A DNA stretch of 64,000 bases from an uncultured Alphaproteobacteria bacterium (GCA_902610175.1 CACLUR010000002.1:107116-171115), one strand, 5' to 3'. Positions 1-9,547 are shown, counted from the first letter of the stretch. Made by a program: numbers and translations. The notes: generated by a model from the letters alone, not told the origin.

Positions 1-11
1 TTCTTAAACAA

Positions 12-446
12 CTACAATATTTCAAAGAGAGGTTGACCAAATTCAACTGCTTCTCCATTTTTAATCATTACTGACTTTATCGTGCAATCCCTGTCAGATT
101 TAATTTCATTAAATGTTTTCATTGCTTCTATTAAACAAATTGTGTCACCCTTTTTAATTTTTTGACCTTTTTTAGCAAAAGGTGGTGAACTAGGCTTAGG
201 AGTCAAGTAAATAATTCCTACCATAGGACTATTAATAGTTATTAATTCTTCGTTAACATCTTTTTCTTTATTTTCATGTCCAATAGGTATGTTATTTTGA
301 GTATGTAAATATGAATTTTGATTTTGAGAGATATTAGATATTTCAATAGTATTTATCTTGTTTGATAATTTAATAGATCCTAAATCATTATCCTTTAATT
401 TTTTAATTAAAATATCAATTGTATCATTAATTTTTTTGTCTAACAT
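12..446 (-). CDS. accB: Acetyl-CoA carboxylase biotin carboxyl carrier protein
   Basis: BCCP subunit of acetyl-CoA carboxylase, which carries the carboxyl group on biotin in the first step of fatty-acid synthesis in the cytoplasm. The C-terminal half (about residues 70-144) is a biotinyl domain with the motif IEAMKTFNEI; Lys110 is the expected biotinylated residue. The N-terminal 65 residues are low-complexity and Asn/Lys-rich, as in other BCCPs. Length 144 aa is close to the usual 150-160. It is the last gene of the leftward run on this edge; accC normally follows accB and would lie outside the window. The call is secure. Confidence 0.95.
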   Translation of the reverse strand: MLDKKINDTIDILIKKLKDNDLGSIKLSNKINTIEISNISQNQNSYLHTQNNIPIGHENKEKDVNEELITINSPMVGIIYLTPKPSSPPFAKKGQKIKKGDTICLIEAMKTFNEIKSDRDCTIKSVMIKNGEAVEFGQPLFEIL

Positions 447-499
447 TATGAAGAATATACCTGATAGATAAAAAAATAAAACTCTTATATATTAGCTTA

Positions 500-1492
500 C
501 TATTTAAATTGTTTAGCCAACTTTAAATTTTGGTTAAAGTAATTAGATTTAATATTAATCCCATAACCACCCCTTTTAACTTTATCGATTTCATAATAAT
601 TGAGTTGACCTACAAGTTGACCATCTCTTATTATAAAAGGAGTATCATAAGCTCGTAATTCAAGAACCGCTGGTGTGCCATTTTTATTGTTGCCAAATCC
701 AGGATCAAAAAAACCAGCGTAATGAACTCTAAAATTTCCAAAACTATCTTTAAAAGGCTCTAATTCTGCTGCTTGATCATTTTTAATTTTAATTGTCTCT
801 TTAGATCTAAGTATATAAAATTCATCCTTTTCAATTATAAAAAAATTATCAACTGGTATGATTTCCTCCCAATATTTATCTGATTTATAGAAGTTAATTT
901 TATTTAAATTTATTGCAGATGTAATCTTTTTTGCTTTATATGCTGTTATTTGATTTTTTTTTATTGATACCGAAATTTTTACCTGTTTAATTTTTCTATC
1001 AATATTTGAACCCTGAAAAAATCTTAATTGATTTAATGAAATATTCTTTTTTAAAATGATACTAAATGACTGAGGAATAATTTCTAAATACAATTTGCCC
1101 CTATAATTATAATTTATATAGTCGTATTCTTTTCCATTTTCAGTTATAACACGAGTAAATATATCTAATCTACCAGTTGTACTTTTTGGATTTGATTTTC
1201 CCATTACATCATGTGGTAAATTTAATCTTTCATTTAATTCACATAGATAGATACAATTTTTTTCTAAGAGAGTATTCTGTGATAAATCAATTTCAGTTAG
1301 TGATAATTCTTTTATGACTTTTGATATTTTAATATTATTAGGTATGAAAGAAGCTTTAATTCTATAACATTTACTAGACAAAGATAAATCAAGCGATGCT
1401 GGTTGTAACTGTCTATTAATATTTGAATTATTAGAATAAATGCGTTTTTTCTTAATAAATGTTAATATTTGTTCTCTATTTAAATAGGGCAT
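500..1492 (-). CDS. dcd: 2'-deoxycytidine 5'-triphosphate deaminase, long alphaproteobacterial type
   Basis: Likely dCTP deaminase, making dUTP for thymidylate synthesis. The protein reads as two trimeric-dUTPase-like halves. The first starts with the signature QPASLDLSLS (about residue 28) and contains KSNPKSTTGRLD. The second contains EPFKDSFGNFRVHYAGFFDP and ELRAYDTPFIIRDGQ. This duplicated arrangement of 330-370 aa is typical of Alphaproteobacteria; the E. coli enzyme is a single half of 193 aa. The start overlaps the end of the upstream protease gene by 17 bases, so the two are probably cotranscribed. Function is inferred from family resemblance. Confidence 0.85.
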   Translation of the reverse strand: MPYLNREQILTFIKKKRIYSNNSNINRQLQPASLDLSLSSKCYRIKASFIPNNIKISKVIKELSLTEIDLSQNTLLEKNCIYLCELNERLNLPHDVMGKSNPKSTTGRLDIFTRVITENGKEYDYINYNYRGKLYLEIIPQSFSIILKKNISLNQLRFFQGSNIDRKIKQVKISVSIKKNQITAYKAKKITSAINLNKINFYKSDKYWEEIIPVDNFFIIEKDEFYILRSKETIKIKNDQAAELEPFKDSFGNFRVHYAGFFDPGFGNNKNGTPAVLELRAYDTPFIIRDGQLVGQLNYYEIDKVKRGGYGINIKSNYFNQNLKLAKQFK

Positions 1493-2621
1493 ATGATTTA
1501 TCTAATACCGGGATATCTTTAATATCATATTTTTTACAAAAAAAATCAGCTTTATTGTTTGAATTTATACCTTTGTAAAATTGACAAAAATAGAAGTAAG
1601 AAAGGTTCAAATCACCTATTTTTTGATAATACTTACCGTAGATATAATTATAAAAATATTCTTTCATAATATCCTTATTAAATTTTAGATCATCTATAAT
1701 GTAATATTTATTATTTAAGTTATTTTCTAATAAGTAGTTGATGTACTCTATTTTTAAAAATGAATTATCGTTTATATTTAATAAATATTGAAAATTATTA
1801 TCTAAATCATCAACAATAAACCCTTTCTTAAAAGCCTCATACTTTATTAAAGTTTTGTTAATCCCATTTAATACTTCATTTTGATTAAAAAAACCTTTGT
1901 TAAGATTTTTAAAAAAAATATTAAAAGTTTCAATTTTTGAGTCATTTGAATATTTTGATTTAATCCATTCAAACATTTTTGAATTTATTGTTTTATTATA
2001 ATCAAATCCTCTTAAATTACTTATTCTATCACTAGTCTTTGGATGAGTTCTAAAGTAATTATTTTTGTTATCTGTATTTTCTAAAAATGAAATTAATTCT
2101 GATGTATTAATTTTATTTTTTTTAATTTGATTAATCATAAAGTTATCAGCTTCAATTTCATAATTGATAGAATGTTTTGAAATTTCATCAATTAAATTAC
2201 TATTTAAAGTGACAGATGTACCTAGCCCTATGCTTGTGTTACCAGTAAATACAGCAAGACCAACAGAAAACAAATTATAAATAGTATTTTTATTACTATT
2301 TTCCTGGATATTAAATTTCTTAGATAGAAAGTGGTTTTTAATTAAATGAGCATATTCATGTAAATATATTGCTTTAAGGGTATCCTCATTTTTAACAATT
2401 CTTAATAATCCAGTTGTAAAATAAATATTATTATTTATTACAAATGCATTAGCTGAATCATTTTTAGTTAAAAAAACATTTGATTTATTTATTTTTAATT
2501 CTTTGCTTAAATTATCAAAATAATCTTCAAAGATTGGATCTCTAATAATTTCGTAGCTATAAAGTTTATTAATAAAGATTGCGAAAATTATTAAGTAAAT
2601 AAATTTAATTTTGATTTTCAA
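1476..2621 (-). CDS. M48 family zinc metalloprotease, exported (BepA-like)
   Basis: Periplasmic metalloprotease of the M48/BepA type, probably involved in quality control of envelope proteins. A hydrophobic signal peptide covers residues 1-22. The zinc site is HEYAH near residue 90, with the third ligand in YEIEADNF near residue 155, followed by the conserved RTHPKTSDR segment. The C-terminal 170 residues have no motif I recognise; BepA proteins carry TPR repeats there, but the pattern is weak here. The start codon overlaps the RNase E/G stop in an ATGA quartet, and the end runs into dcd. Expected substrates are misassembled outer-membrane proteins, by family only. Confidence 0.85.
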   Translation of the reverse strand: MKIKIKFIYLIIFAIFINKLYSYEIIRDPIFEDYFDNLSKELKINKSNVFLTKNDSANAFVINNNIYFTTGLLRIVKNEDTLKAIYLHEYAHLIKNHFLSKKFNIQENSNKNTIYNLFSVGLAVFTGNTSIGLGTSVTLNSNLIDEISKHSINYEIEADNFMINQIKKNKINTSELISFLENTDNKNNYFRTHPKTSDRISNLRGFDYNKTINSKMFEWIKSKYSNDSKIETFNIFFKNLNKGFFNQNEVLNGINKTLIKYEAFKKGFIVDDLDNNFQYLLNINDNSFLKIEYINYLLENNLNNKYYIIDDLKFNKDIMKEYFYNYIYGKYYQKIGDLNLSYFYFCQFYKGINSNNKADFFCKKYDIKDIPVLDKSYALFK

Positions 2622-4264
2622 TTATTTTTTTTTTTTATTTTTCTTCTGTAGGACTTTTCAGTAATTGGGTCTTCAATTTTATTTTTTTCAATAATTTCTT
2701 TTGTATTGTTTTTAACAATATCTATAATATCTTTATTAAATTCATAAATATCTTTAAATTGACTTTTATAAAGAAAATTAATTTTAAAAGATAATTCCAT
2801 TAATTTTATCCTTTTATTAAGATCTTTTGAATTTTCTCTGTAAAAATCCTCATCAATTTGAATTTCAATTTTATCTTTATTGCCAATAGCATTTATACTC
2901 CTAATTATTGAAATAATATTATGTAGCATAATAGAGTCTGTCTTTTTAAATCCACTCCCATCACAACATTCACATTTGTTATAGAAAGTTTCATATATAC
3001 TCTTGCCAATTCTCTGTCTTGAGATTTCCATCAATCCAAATTGTGAAATCTTGGTCATTTGAATTCTAGACCTATCTTTATAAAATAATTCTTTTATTTT
3101 TCTCTCTACTTTTAGATTATTTGAGTTTATGTTCATATCTATAAAGTCAATTACAATTAGTCCTGCTATATTTCTTAATTGTATTTGTTTAAATATTTCT
3201 TCACTTGCTTCTAAATTTGTATTTAAAGCTGTAATTTCAATATTTTTCTCTGATGTTGAACGTCCAGAGTTTATATCTATGCTTGTAAGTGCCTCTGTCG
3301 GATTTATTACTAAATACCCCCCAGATTTTAAATAAATATTTTCCTCTGTTAGACTATTTATTGGATTTTTAATTCCATAATTTTCAAATAAAGGAAGTTT
3401 ATCCTTGTAATGTATAATTTTTTTATTTGATTTAACACTAAAGTCTTTTTCTAATTTTTTGTATAATTTCATAGTTTTTAAATCAGAAAAAATTATTTCT
3501 TCTATTGTTCTTTGATTAAAATCCCGAGCAATTTTTATTATTGGAGTGTCTAATTCAGTTATAAGTATTGGTGCCTTAGATTTTAATGTATCTTCTCTAA
3601 TTTTTGTCCAAAGTTTTCGTAAATAACTAAAGTCTGCTATTATATCTTCATCTTCAGCAGAAATAGCATTAGTTCTTATAATTAATGACATACCATCAGG
3701 TAAATTAAAATTATCATGTAATTTTTTTAATCTTTTTCTATCAAGAGGATTTACTATTTTTTTCGAAACACCTCCTGTTGAAGAATTATTTGGCAATAAG
3801 ACACTATATCTTCCTGGTAATGATATAAAAGTAGTTGTTGCAGCTCCTTTAGTCCCTCTTTCTTCTTTGACTATTTGAATCAAAAAAACTTGGTCTTTTT
3901 TAATAACATCCTGAATTTTGTACTTTCTATAAAATGATAAAAACTGTTTTTTGTTCTCTTTTTCATCGCTTATATCATTTAAATTATCATGTTCTTTAAT
4001 CACTACTTTCTCATTATGAGGAATCTTGAAGTAGCTAGGATGAATTTCATCAAAAGGTAAAAAAGCCTTCTTTTCAGATCCAAAATCAATAAAAGCTGCT
4101 TGAAGAGAGGGTTCTACTCTAGAAACAGTTCCTAGATATATATTATTTTTTTTACTTAATACTTGGTTATCTGAATAGTCAAAATAGTTGATTTCTTGCC
4201 CATCGGCTCCAATGATACATAGCTCATTATTGATGCTACCATCAATAAAAATTCTTTTAGACAT
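2618..4264 (-). CDS. Ribonuclease E/G family endoribonuclease, short form
   Basis: Endoribonuclease for mRNA decay and rRNA processing. An S1 RNA-binding domain lies at about residues 38-135, with an inserted charged segment around residue 90. The DNase I-like catalytic core carries DINSGRSTSE and the metal-binding VIDFIDM segment. The zinc-link is NKCECCDGSGF near residue 437 (Cys-x2-Cys). At 548 aa it stops soon after the catalytic part, like RNase G, and lacks the long acidic or Arg-rich degradosome scaffold usual in alphaproteobacterial RNase E (roughly 900 aa or more). Its position beside mrcA and prfB matches the alphaproteobacterial rne locus, so it probably replaces RNase E; I leave the symbol blank because E and G cannot be separated here. 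Confidence 0.9.
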   Translation of the reverse strand: MSKRIFIDGSINNELCIIGADGQEINYFDYSDNQVLSKKNNIYLGTVSRVEPSLQAAFIDFGSEKKAFLPFDEIHPSYFKIPHNEKVVIKEHDNLNDISDEKENKKQFLSFYRKYKIQDVIKKDQVFLIQIVKEERGTKGAATTTFISLPGRYSVLLPNNSSTGGVSKKIVNPLDRKRLKKLHDNFNLPDGMSLIIRTNAISAEDEDIIADFSYLRKLWTKIREDTLKSKAPILITELDTPIIKIARDFNQRTIEEIIFSDLKTMKLYKKLEKDFSVKSNKKIIHYKDKLPLFENYGIKNPINSLTEENIYLKSGGYLVINPTEALTSIDINSGRSTSEKNIEITALNTNLEASEEIFKQIQLRNIAGLIVIDFIDMNINSNNLKVERKIKELFYKDRSRIQMTKISQFGLMEISRQRIGKSIYETFYNKCECCDGSGFKKTDSIMLHNIISIIRSINAIGNKDKIEIQIDEDFYRENSKDLNKRIKLMELSFKINFLYKSQFKDIYEFNKDIIDIVKNNTKEIIEKNKIEDPITEKSYRRKIKKKNN

Positions 4265-4318
4265 GTTTTTAAATCCTTTTGATATGATAAGTTAATAATT
4301 ATTTGATTATTTATTAAA

Positions 4319-6610
4319 ATGAAACTTTTTAAATTTTTGCAGTACATTTTTATACTCTTAATATTAGGTATTTCTATAATAGTTCTTTATTTATGGAATA
4401 TACAACAAGATTTACCTGACCACAATATATCTCAATATTTTCCAAATGAAATAACAAAAATCTATGATGAAAAATATGAGCTTATGTACCATGTTGGTAA
4501 TAGAGATAGATTTTATTTAGATTACAAAGACATACCTAAAAATATGATTAATGCAATTATTTCAGCAGAGGATAAAACTTTTTTTCAGCATCAAGGATTT
4601 GATATTAAGGGAATTATTAATGCATTCATCATAAATATAAAAAATATTTACTCTAAAAATAATAATAATTATGTTGGAGCCTCAACAATTACTCAACAAT
4701 TAGTCAAAAACATATTACTCAATAGGGATCAAACTATCTCAAGAAAAATTAAAGAATTAATATTATCTCTTAGGATAGAACAAGAATACTCAAAAGAATT
4801 TATTATAGAGTTATATCTGAACGAAATTTACTTTGGACGGCGCTCATATGGAGTTGCATCAGCTTCATTTAATTATTTTAACAAATCTATATTTGATTTA
4901 GATTTACATGAATATGCATATTTAGCAGCTTTGCCCAAAGGTCCAAACAATTACGATCCTAAAAAAAATTACAATAGAGCCATTGATAGAAGGAATTATG
5001 TCTTAAAACAAATGGAATTAAATAAATTCATAACTTCGGATCAATTTAATATTTATTCAGATTTAGAGATAGAGCTTTATGAAAAAAATAATAAAAAATA
5101 TAAATCAGATTATAAGACAGACTTTATACTAAATTATTTGAGTGAAAATTCATTTAATGAAAATGCATTTTATATTCAATCCACGATAGATCAAACTCTT
5201 CAAAAAATTTCAGAAAAATCCTTACTGGATAATTTAGCCTTATTTGAGAGAAAATATAGAAAATGGTCTGGTAGTTTTAAAAACTTAGAAGATATATTTA
5301 AATTTAATAATAATCATTGGCATATTGCCAAAGTTATTAGTAAAAATCCAAATAAAACAAAATTATCCATAATTAATTCAGATGAAATGATAATTTTAAA
5401 TAATGAAAATAATTTGTATGGACCTAAAAAGATATCACCAGAAACATATTTAAGTATAGATGACTATATTTTTGTGACAAATATTGATAATTCTTTCTAT
5501 GCAGTTCAGTTACATGAAATAAACGGATCTGTAATTATCATGGATCCTTTTAATGGGAATATAGTTTCTATGGTTGGTGGTGTTAATTATGATATTAGTA
5601 ATTTTAATAGAGTTACTCAGGCATATAGACAACCAGGTTCATCAATTAAACCATTTATATATGCTCATGCTTTAGAAACTAAAAAATTTTTACCTAATAC
5701 ACTAATATTGGACTCAAATATTTTGTTGGATCAAGGCAATAATCTTCCAGTATGGGTACCTAAAAATTATTCTAATAAATCTTACGGAGAATTAACATTT
5801 AGAAGAGCTTTAGAGACATCAAATAATCTAGTAACATTAAAAATAGGTCTAGATTTAGGTTTGAATTCAGTAAATAAATTTTTAGATAAAATTAATTTTT
5901 ATAATAAAAACATTAAATCTGATGTCTACTCGACTCTTCTTGGAGCAGTTGAAAATAATCTCTTAAATTTAGCAGCATCTTACTCCATCTTTTTAAATGG
6001 CGGTTATATAGTCGAGCCATCTATAATTAAAAAAGTCGTCTCAAACGAAGGTGAATTAATTGTTAACAATGAATATTTTAAATGTAATTATTGCTCATTT
6101 TCTATTGATGACAGATCATATAGAAAACCAATGATTGAGTCACAAAAAGAAAAAGTTATATCCCCACAAACTTCTTTTCAAATACTAAATATACTAGAAG
6201 GAGCTATCGAGAGGGGCACAGGTAAATCTTTAAATGAAATTGATTATCCAATTGCAGGAAAAACAGGTACCACAAATGAAAGTAAAGATTTATGGTTTTT
6301 TGGACTAACTCCTAGGTATGTAATTGGAGTTTATGTTGGCTACGATATACCTAAATCAATAGGATATAAGGAAACGGGATCCTCTGTTGCTTTGCCTATT
6401 TTTAAAACAATAATTGAGAATTATCTTTCATATAATAAAAATACAAATGACAAATTTATATTGCCTAGTGACTTGATTATTAAAAAAGTTAATAAAGATA
6501 ATGGTGAGATTACTGATGGACAAAATACAATTATTGATTATTTTACAAAAGAACAGTTAAAAATATTGGACAATTTTAATAAAATTGAGAGTATTGGTGG
6601 AATAAATTAA
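4319..6610 (+). CDS. mrcA: Penicillin-binding protein 1A, bifunctional peptidoglycan synthase
   Basis: Class A PBP that polymerises glycan strands and crosslinks peptides in the periplasm. One N-terminal membrane anchor (residues 6-26). The glycosyltransferase domain (about 50-230) has the catalytic ISAEDKTFFQHQGFD and the second motif GASTITQQLVKN. The transpeptidase domain has SxxK in QPGSSIKPF, SxN in TSNN and KTG in AGKTGTTNESKD. Length 763 aa is normal for PBP1A. It is divergent from the RNase E/G gene across 54 bases and overlaps the prfB start (TAATG), so it is probably cotranscribed with prfB. In related genomes an amidase gene often sits between rne and mrcA; it is absent here. Confidence 0.96.
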   Translation: MKLFKFLQYIFILLILGISIIVLYLWNIQQDLPDHNISQYFPNEITKIYDEKYELMYHVGNRDRFYLDYKDIPKNMINAIISAEDKTFFQHQGFDIKGIINAFIINIKNIYSKNNNNYVGASTITQQLVKNILLNRDQTISRKIKELILSLRIEQEYSKEFIIELYLNEIYFGRRSYGVASASFNYFNKSIFDLDLHEYAYLAALPKGPNNYDPKKNYNRAIDRRNYVLKQMELNKFITSDQFNIYSDLEIELYEKNNKKYKSDYKTDFILNYLSENSFNENAFYIQSTIDQTLQKISEKSLLDNLALFERKYRKWSGSFKNLEDIFKFNNNHWHIAKVISKNPNKTKLSIINSDEMIILNNENNLYGPKKISPETYLSIDDYIFVTNIDNSFYAVQLHEINGSVIIMDPFNGNIVSMVGGVNYDISNFNRVTQAYRQPGSSIKPFIYAHALETKKFLPNTLILDSNILLDQGNNLPVWVPKNYSNKSYGELTFRRALETSNNLVTLKIGLDLGLNSVNKFLDKINFYNKNIKSDVYSTLLGAVENNLLNLAASYSIFLNGGYIVEPSIIKKVVSNEGELIVNNEYFKCNYCSFSIDDRSYRKPMIESQKEKVISPQTSFQILNILEGAIERGTGKSLNEIDYPIAGKTGTTNESKDLWFFGLTPRYVIGVYVGYDIPKSIGYKETGSSVALPIFKTIIENYLSYNKNTNDKFILPSDLIIKKVNKDNGEITDGQNTIIDYFTKEQLKILDNFNKIESIGGIN

Positions 6611-7702
6611 TGGATAAATACGAATTATTAAATTTGATAAATGAAATAGACTCTTTAATAAACCTTACAAGGAGGAGTCTTTGACTACGAAAAAACTATT
6701 AAAGAAATTGAAACATTAAATGAAATAGTTACCAACCAAGAAAATTGGGGTAATATTAATTTAATAAATAAATCTCAAGAAAAATTAAAACAAAATACAA
6801 ATGTCATAAACGAATTTAATTTCATTTTTAATCAGTTTAAAGAATTTAAAGAGTTTATTGAAATCTATGAGTCTTTTAATGATACAGAAATAAATGAGTT
6901 ACTTGAAAATATTAATAATTTAAAAAAACAATGTGAAAAAATTAAAATTAAATCTCTTTTAAACAAAGAAACAGATGATTGTAATGCTTTTATAGAAATA
7001 CATGCTGGGGCAGGAGGTACTGAAAGCCAAGATTGGGCTGAAATGTTGTCTAGAATGTACCAACGTTTTGCTGAAAAAAATGATTACAAATATAAAATTA
7101 TAGACTATCAAAGAGGTGAGGAGGCTGGTCTCAAAAATATAACAATGATAATATCTGGCTTTAAAAGCTATGGTTATTTAAAGAATGAGTCGGGTATTCA
7201 CAGGTTAGTAAGAATCTCTCCTTTTGACTCAAACAAGAGAAGACATACAAGTTTTTGTAGCGTCTGGGTATATCCTGAAATAGATAAAGATATAGAAATC
7301 GAAATCAACAATAAAGATTTAAGAATTGATACATTTAGAGCTTCAGGTGCAGGGGGCCAGCATATAAATACTACTGACAGTGCAGTAAGAATAACACATT
7401 TAAAATATAATATTGTTGTACAAAGCCAAAGTGAACGATCACAACATCGAAATAAAGACACGGCAATGAAAATGTTAAAATCTAGATTATATGAGATAGA
7501 ATTAGATAAAAAAAATGAAGAAAAAAAAAAGGAAGAGAGCAATAAAAAGCAAATTGGATGGGGAAATCAGATAAGATCTTATGTCCTTCATCCATATAAA
7601 ATGGTCAAAGATCTCAGAACAAATTATCAGACATCGAATGCTGAAAATGTTCTTGATGGAGAAATATCTGAATTTTTGGAGTCAACTTTAATAGATGCAT
7701 AA
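6610..7702 (+). CDS. prfB: Peptide chain release factor 2, expressed by programmed +1 frameshift
   Basis: RF2 terminates translation at UGA and UAA. The gene is in two frames. Codons 1-24 run from ATG 6610 to CTT, then an in-frame TGA at 6682-6684; reading continues one base later from GAC 6683 to the stop at 7702, about 363 aa in all, the usual RF2 length. The downstream part has the peptidyl-hydrolysis motif [15 protein letters not shown] and the HAGAGGTES segment. The second frame alone has no sensible start before 7043 and would lose the N-terminal domain, so the frameshift is required. Low RF2 would favour the shift, giving autoregulation as in E. coli. It overlaps its neighbours on both sides. 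Confidence 0.97.
6671..6685 (+). promoter_or_regulatory. prfB: prfB programmed +1 frameshift site
   Basis: The element consists of a Shine-Dalgarno-like GGAGGAG (6671-6677) immediately before the slippery CTT TGA C (6679-6685). The CTT codon in the P site, the TGA stop and the following C match the classical RF2 frameshift site. The internal SD lies 3-5 bases upstream of CTT, close to the spacing known to stimulate slippage. The ribosome moves from CTT onto TTT and continues with GAC. Confidence 0.95.
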
Positions 7703-8726
7703 ATCTTATATTTTAAAAATTATAGCTTTATTATTTTTACCATTTCAAACACTGGCATATGATTTTAGTTTTAAAAATGGCGATAATTTATTACAAATTG
7801 ATTTTGAAGGTAATCAGATAAAGGAAATTAATTTTGACTTAAAAATTAACGGTAAAAGAAATTTTGGAATAATAAATTACCATAATAATGAGATTTATAT
7901 TCTTTTAAATACTGATCAAATATCATTTGATAATTTTAAAAAAGTTTTTCCTAAACCACAAAAAAATAAAAATTTAGCAAAAAAAATTAATTTCAATTGG
8001 GAAATATCTGAAATGACAATTTCAGAGGAATATTCTCTTTATTCAAACAAATTAAGTTTTATCTACGATAAGGGTTTTGAGTCTATGATTTTCTATGACA
8101 GTCAAAAAGAATTTGAATTATCAATTTTACCACAATTAGATGGAAACAAACAAATTTATTTATTTTCCAAAAATGCAGGTCAATTTTTTTATGCACAAAA
8201 AATATCAAAAAATATGAATGGCGGAGCTTTAATTGGTAAAGGCTCTTTTAGAAAATTTGATGACTACGATCTAAATATAAAAGTTAAAGATTTTAGTATT
8301 GATAAAAATTCAAAGTTCTACAATTTACTTTTTACATCAAGAATGTTGGACATTTTTTCAGTACTACAAAATAGCCAGGGAGAATTTAATTATTTAGAGG
8401 TACCTGTTCAAAAAAAAGGTAAAATTTTCACTTTTGATCATGCGATAATGTTAGGTGGAACAGTTGCTTTTTCTTTTAAGGGAGAAGCAAATCCATCTGA
8501 AAAGGTTGCAACTGTTAATGGAACTTACGGACCTTTATATTTATTTGAAAAGAATTTTAAAAATGTACCTTTTCTAAGCGAATTATTTGGTAAGAATGTT
8601 GAGGAAAGTCTTTTAGCTGCTGATTTTAAAGTTAAAAAGAATGGAAACAAAACAGATTTTACATTTAACCCTTTATCAATACTAACTCCTGGTAAATCAA
8701 GAAACTTTTTTGATATTTGGGAGTAA
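7695..8726 (+). CDS. Exported AsmA/DUF3971-like protein, short form
   Basis: Probable periplasmic or membrane-associated protein of the AsmA-like family. A signal peptide covers residues 1-21 (ends TLAYD). The C-terminal 90 residues look like the AsmA-like C-terminal region: a repeated Gly-rich beta pattern ([19 protein letters not shown]) and a conserved end with FLSELFGKN and [15 protein letters not shown]. Full-length alphaproteobacterial relatives exceed 1000 aa; this has 343, so most of the beta-repeat groove would be missing. Family members are implicated in lipid transport to the outer membrane; that role is only a guess here. It overlaps the prfB end by 8 bases. Confidence 0.6.
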   Translation: MHKSYILKIIALLFLPFQTLAYDFSFKNGDNLLQIDFEGNQIKEINFDLKINGKRNFGIINYHNNEIYILLNTDQISFDNFKKVFPKPQKNKNLAKKINFNWEISEMTISEEYSLYSNKLSFIYDKGFESMIFYDSQKEFELSILPQLDGNKQIYLFSKNAGQFFYAQKISKNMNGGALIGKGSFRKFDDYDLNIKVKDFSIDKNSKFYNLLFTSRMLDIFSVLQNSQGEFNYLEVPVQKKGKIFTFDHAIMLGGTVAFSFKGEANPSEKVATVNGTYGPLYLFEKNFKNVPFLSELFGKNVEESLLAADFKVKKNGNKTDFTFNPLSILTPGKSRNFFDIWE

Positions 8727-9173
8727 CTATTTTATTATTTTAATTTGATCATTTATTGAAATCTCCCCAGATATCAATATTTCTGCACGCACTCCACTTT
8801 TAAAAGCTAAAAGTTTAACTAGATTTTTTACTTTTAATTTATTTTGAAGATATTTACATGGTTGACATAACTCATGTATTTTAAAAACTACATTATTAAT
8901 TTGTAATTTTTTATTTAATAATTTGTTCAAGTTAATACCTGATGTAATTATATTTCTTCTAAAATCTTTATAATCTAAATTTTTTTTTATTTTTTTATTA
9001 AAATCATCAATTTTTTCAGACTCTATAAAAGTTACCTGTTCGTAACTATTCTTAAAATTTCCATAATATCTGTCATTAACAATACCCTTATTTTTGTTTA
9101 AGATTGCTTGATTTATATAAAAAGTATTTTCCCCATCAATATTGCTAATATTGATTGCTTTAATTTTACCCAT
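8727..9173 (-). CDS. MOSC domain-containing protein
   Basis: Small MOSC (molybdenum-cofactor sulfurase C-terminal) protein of 148 aa. Supporting motifs are the N-terminal beta strand with INISN, the DRYYG turn (about residue 36), RRNIITSGINLNKLL, ELCQPCKYL (with the conserved Cys) and GVRAEILISGEI. Stand-alone MOSC proteins are thought to handle sulfur or metal-sulfur groups, as YiiM does; the substrate is not known here. Its 3' end abuts the AsmA-like gene, so the two converge. No other molybdenum-cofactor gene lies nearby. Confidence 0.8.
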   Translation of the reverse strand: MGKIKAINISNIDGENTFYINQAILNKNKGIVNDRYYGNFKNSYEQVTFIESEKIDDFNKKIKKNLDYKDFRRNIITSGINLNKLLNKKLQINNVVFKIHELCQPCKYLQNKLKVKNLVKLLAFKSGVRAEILISGEISINDQIKIIK

Positions 9174-9203
9174 TTTCTAATATATTTACCTTAGTTTATT
9201 TTT

Positions 9204-9476
9204 ATGGAAGATAACACAAATTTATACAGTCAAAGGAATATACTAATTCGTAATTTCCTTATTTTTTCAAGATTGGCACCCTTTGTTACTAGCTTTATAG
9301 GTTCTGTGCTTATTAATAAGATCTTTCTAAAGACACCTAATTTAATTAATTTAGATTTTATCTTAATTTTTATATCTCTTTATTTGGTTTTATACGTGTT
9401 TATTTCCCATACTAAGTCTTTATGCGAGCAACTTGCTATTGTTAACCAAAAAATAAATTCACATAGCGACGAATAA
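9204..9476 (+). CDS. Small membrane protein, unknown
   Basis: I do not recognise this 90-residue protein. It has two predicted membrane segments (about residues 24-44 and 51-69) separated by a short loop, a hydrophilic N terminus and a polar C-terminal tail (about residues 70-90). It is divergent from the MOSC gene and lies 65 bases upstream of umuD. It shows no SOS box of its own, so it need not belong to the umuDC unit. The open frame and start are reasonable, but a function cannot be assigned. Confidence 0.6.
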   Translation: MEDNTNLYSQRNILIRNFLIFSRLAPFVTSFIGSVLINKIFLKTPNLINLDFILIFISLYLVLYVFISHTKSLCEQLAIVNQKINSHSDE

Positions 9477-9532
9477 TAAGTTTTATTTTAAAATTTTTTT
9501 TATTCCTTTGAGGTCCATTATAGTTTATAAAA

Positions 9533-9547
9533 GAACAAAATATGAAC
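9533..9547 (+). promoter_or_regulatory. LexA (SOS) box of alphaproteobacterial type
   Basis: The direct repeat GAAC-N7-GAAC is present, with half-sites at 9533-9536 and 9544-9547. This is the established alphaproteobacterial LexA recognition sequence (equivalent to GTTC-N7-GTTC on the other strand). The second half-site overlaps the umuD ATG (9542). A possible -10 hexamer TATAAA lies at 9526-9531, so a bound repressor would cover the transcription start. The placement directly at an SOS gene makes chance unlikely. Confidence 0.88.

Noticed and set aside
6610-6684. The in-frame TGA at codon 25 of prfB considered as a nonsense mutation and the gene as a pseudogene.
   Set aside because: The SD-like element and the CTT-TGA-C context are the standard programmed frameshift site and the downstream frame is intact.
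7198-7542. 114-codon open frame antisense to prfB.
   Set aside because: It lies wholly within RF2 coding sequence, has no family motif, and mirrors the codon pattern of the sense gene.
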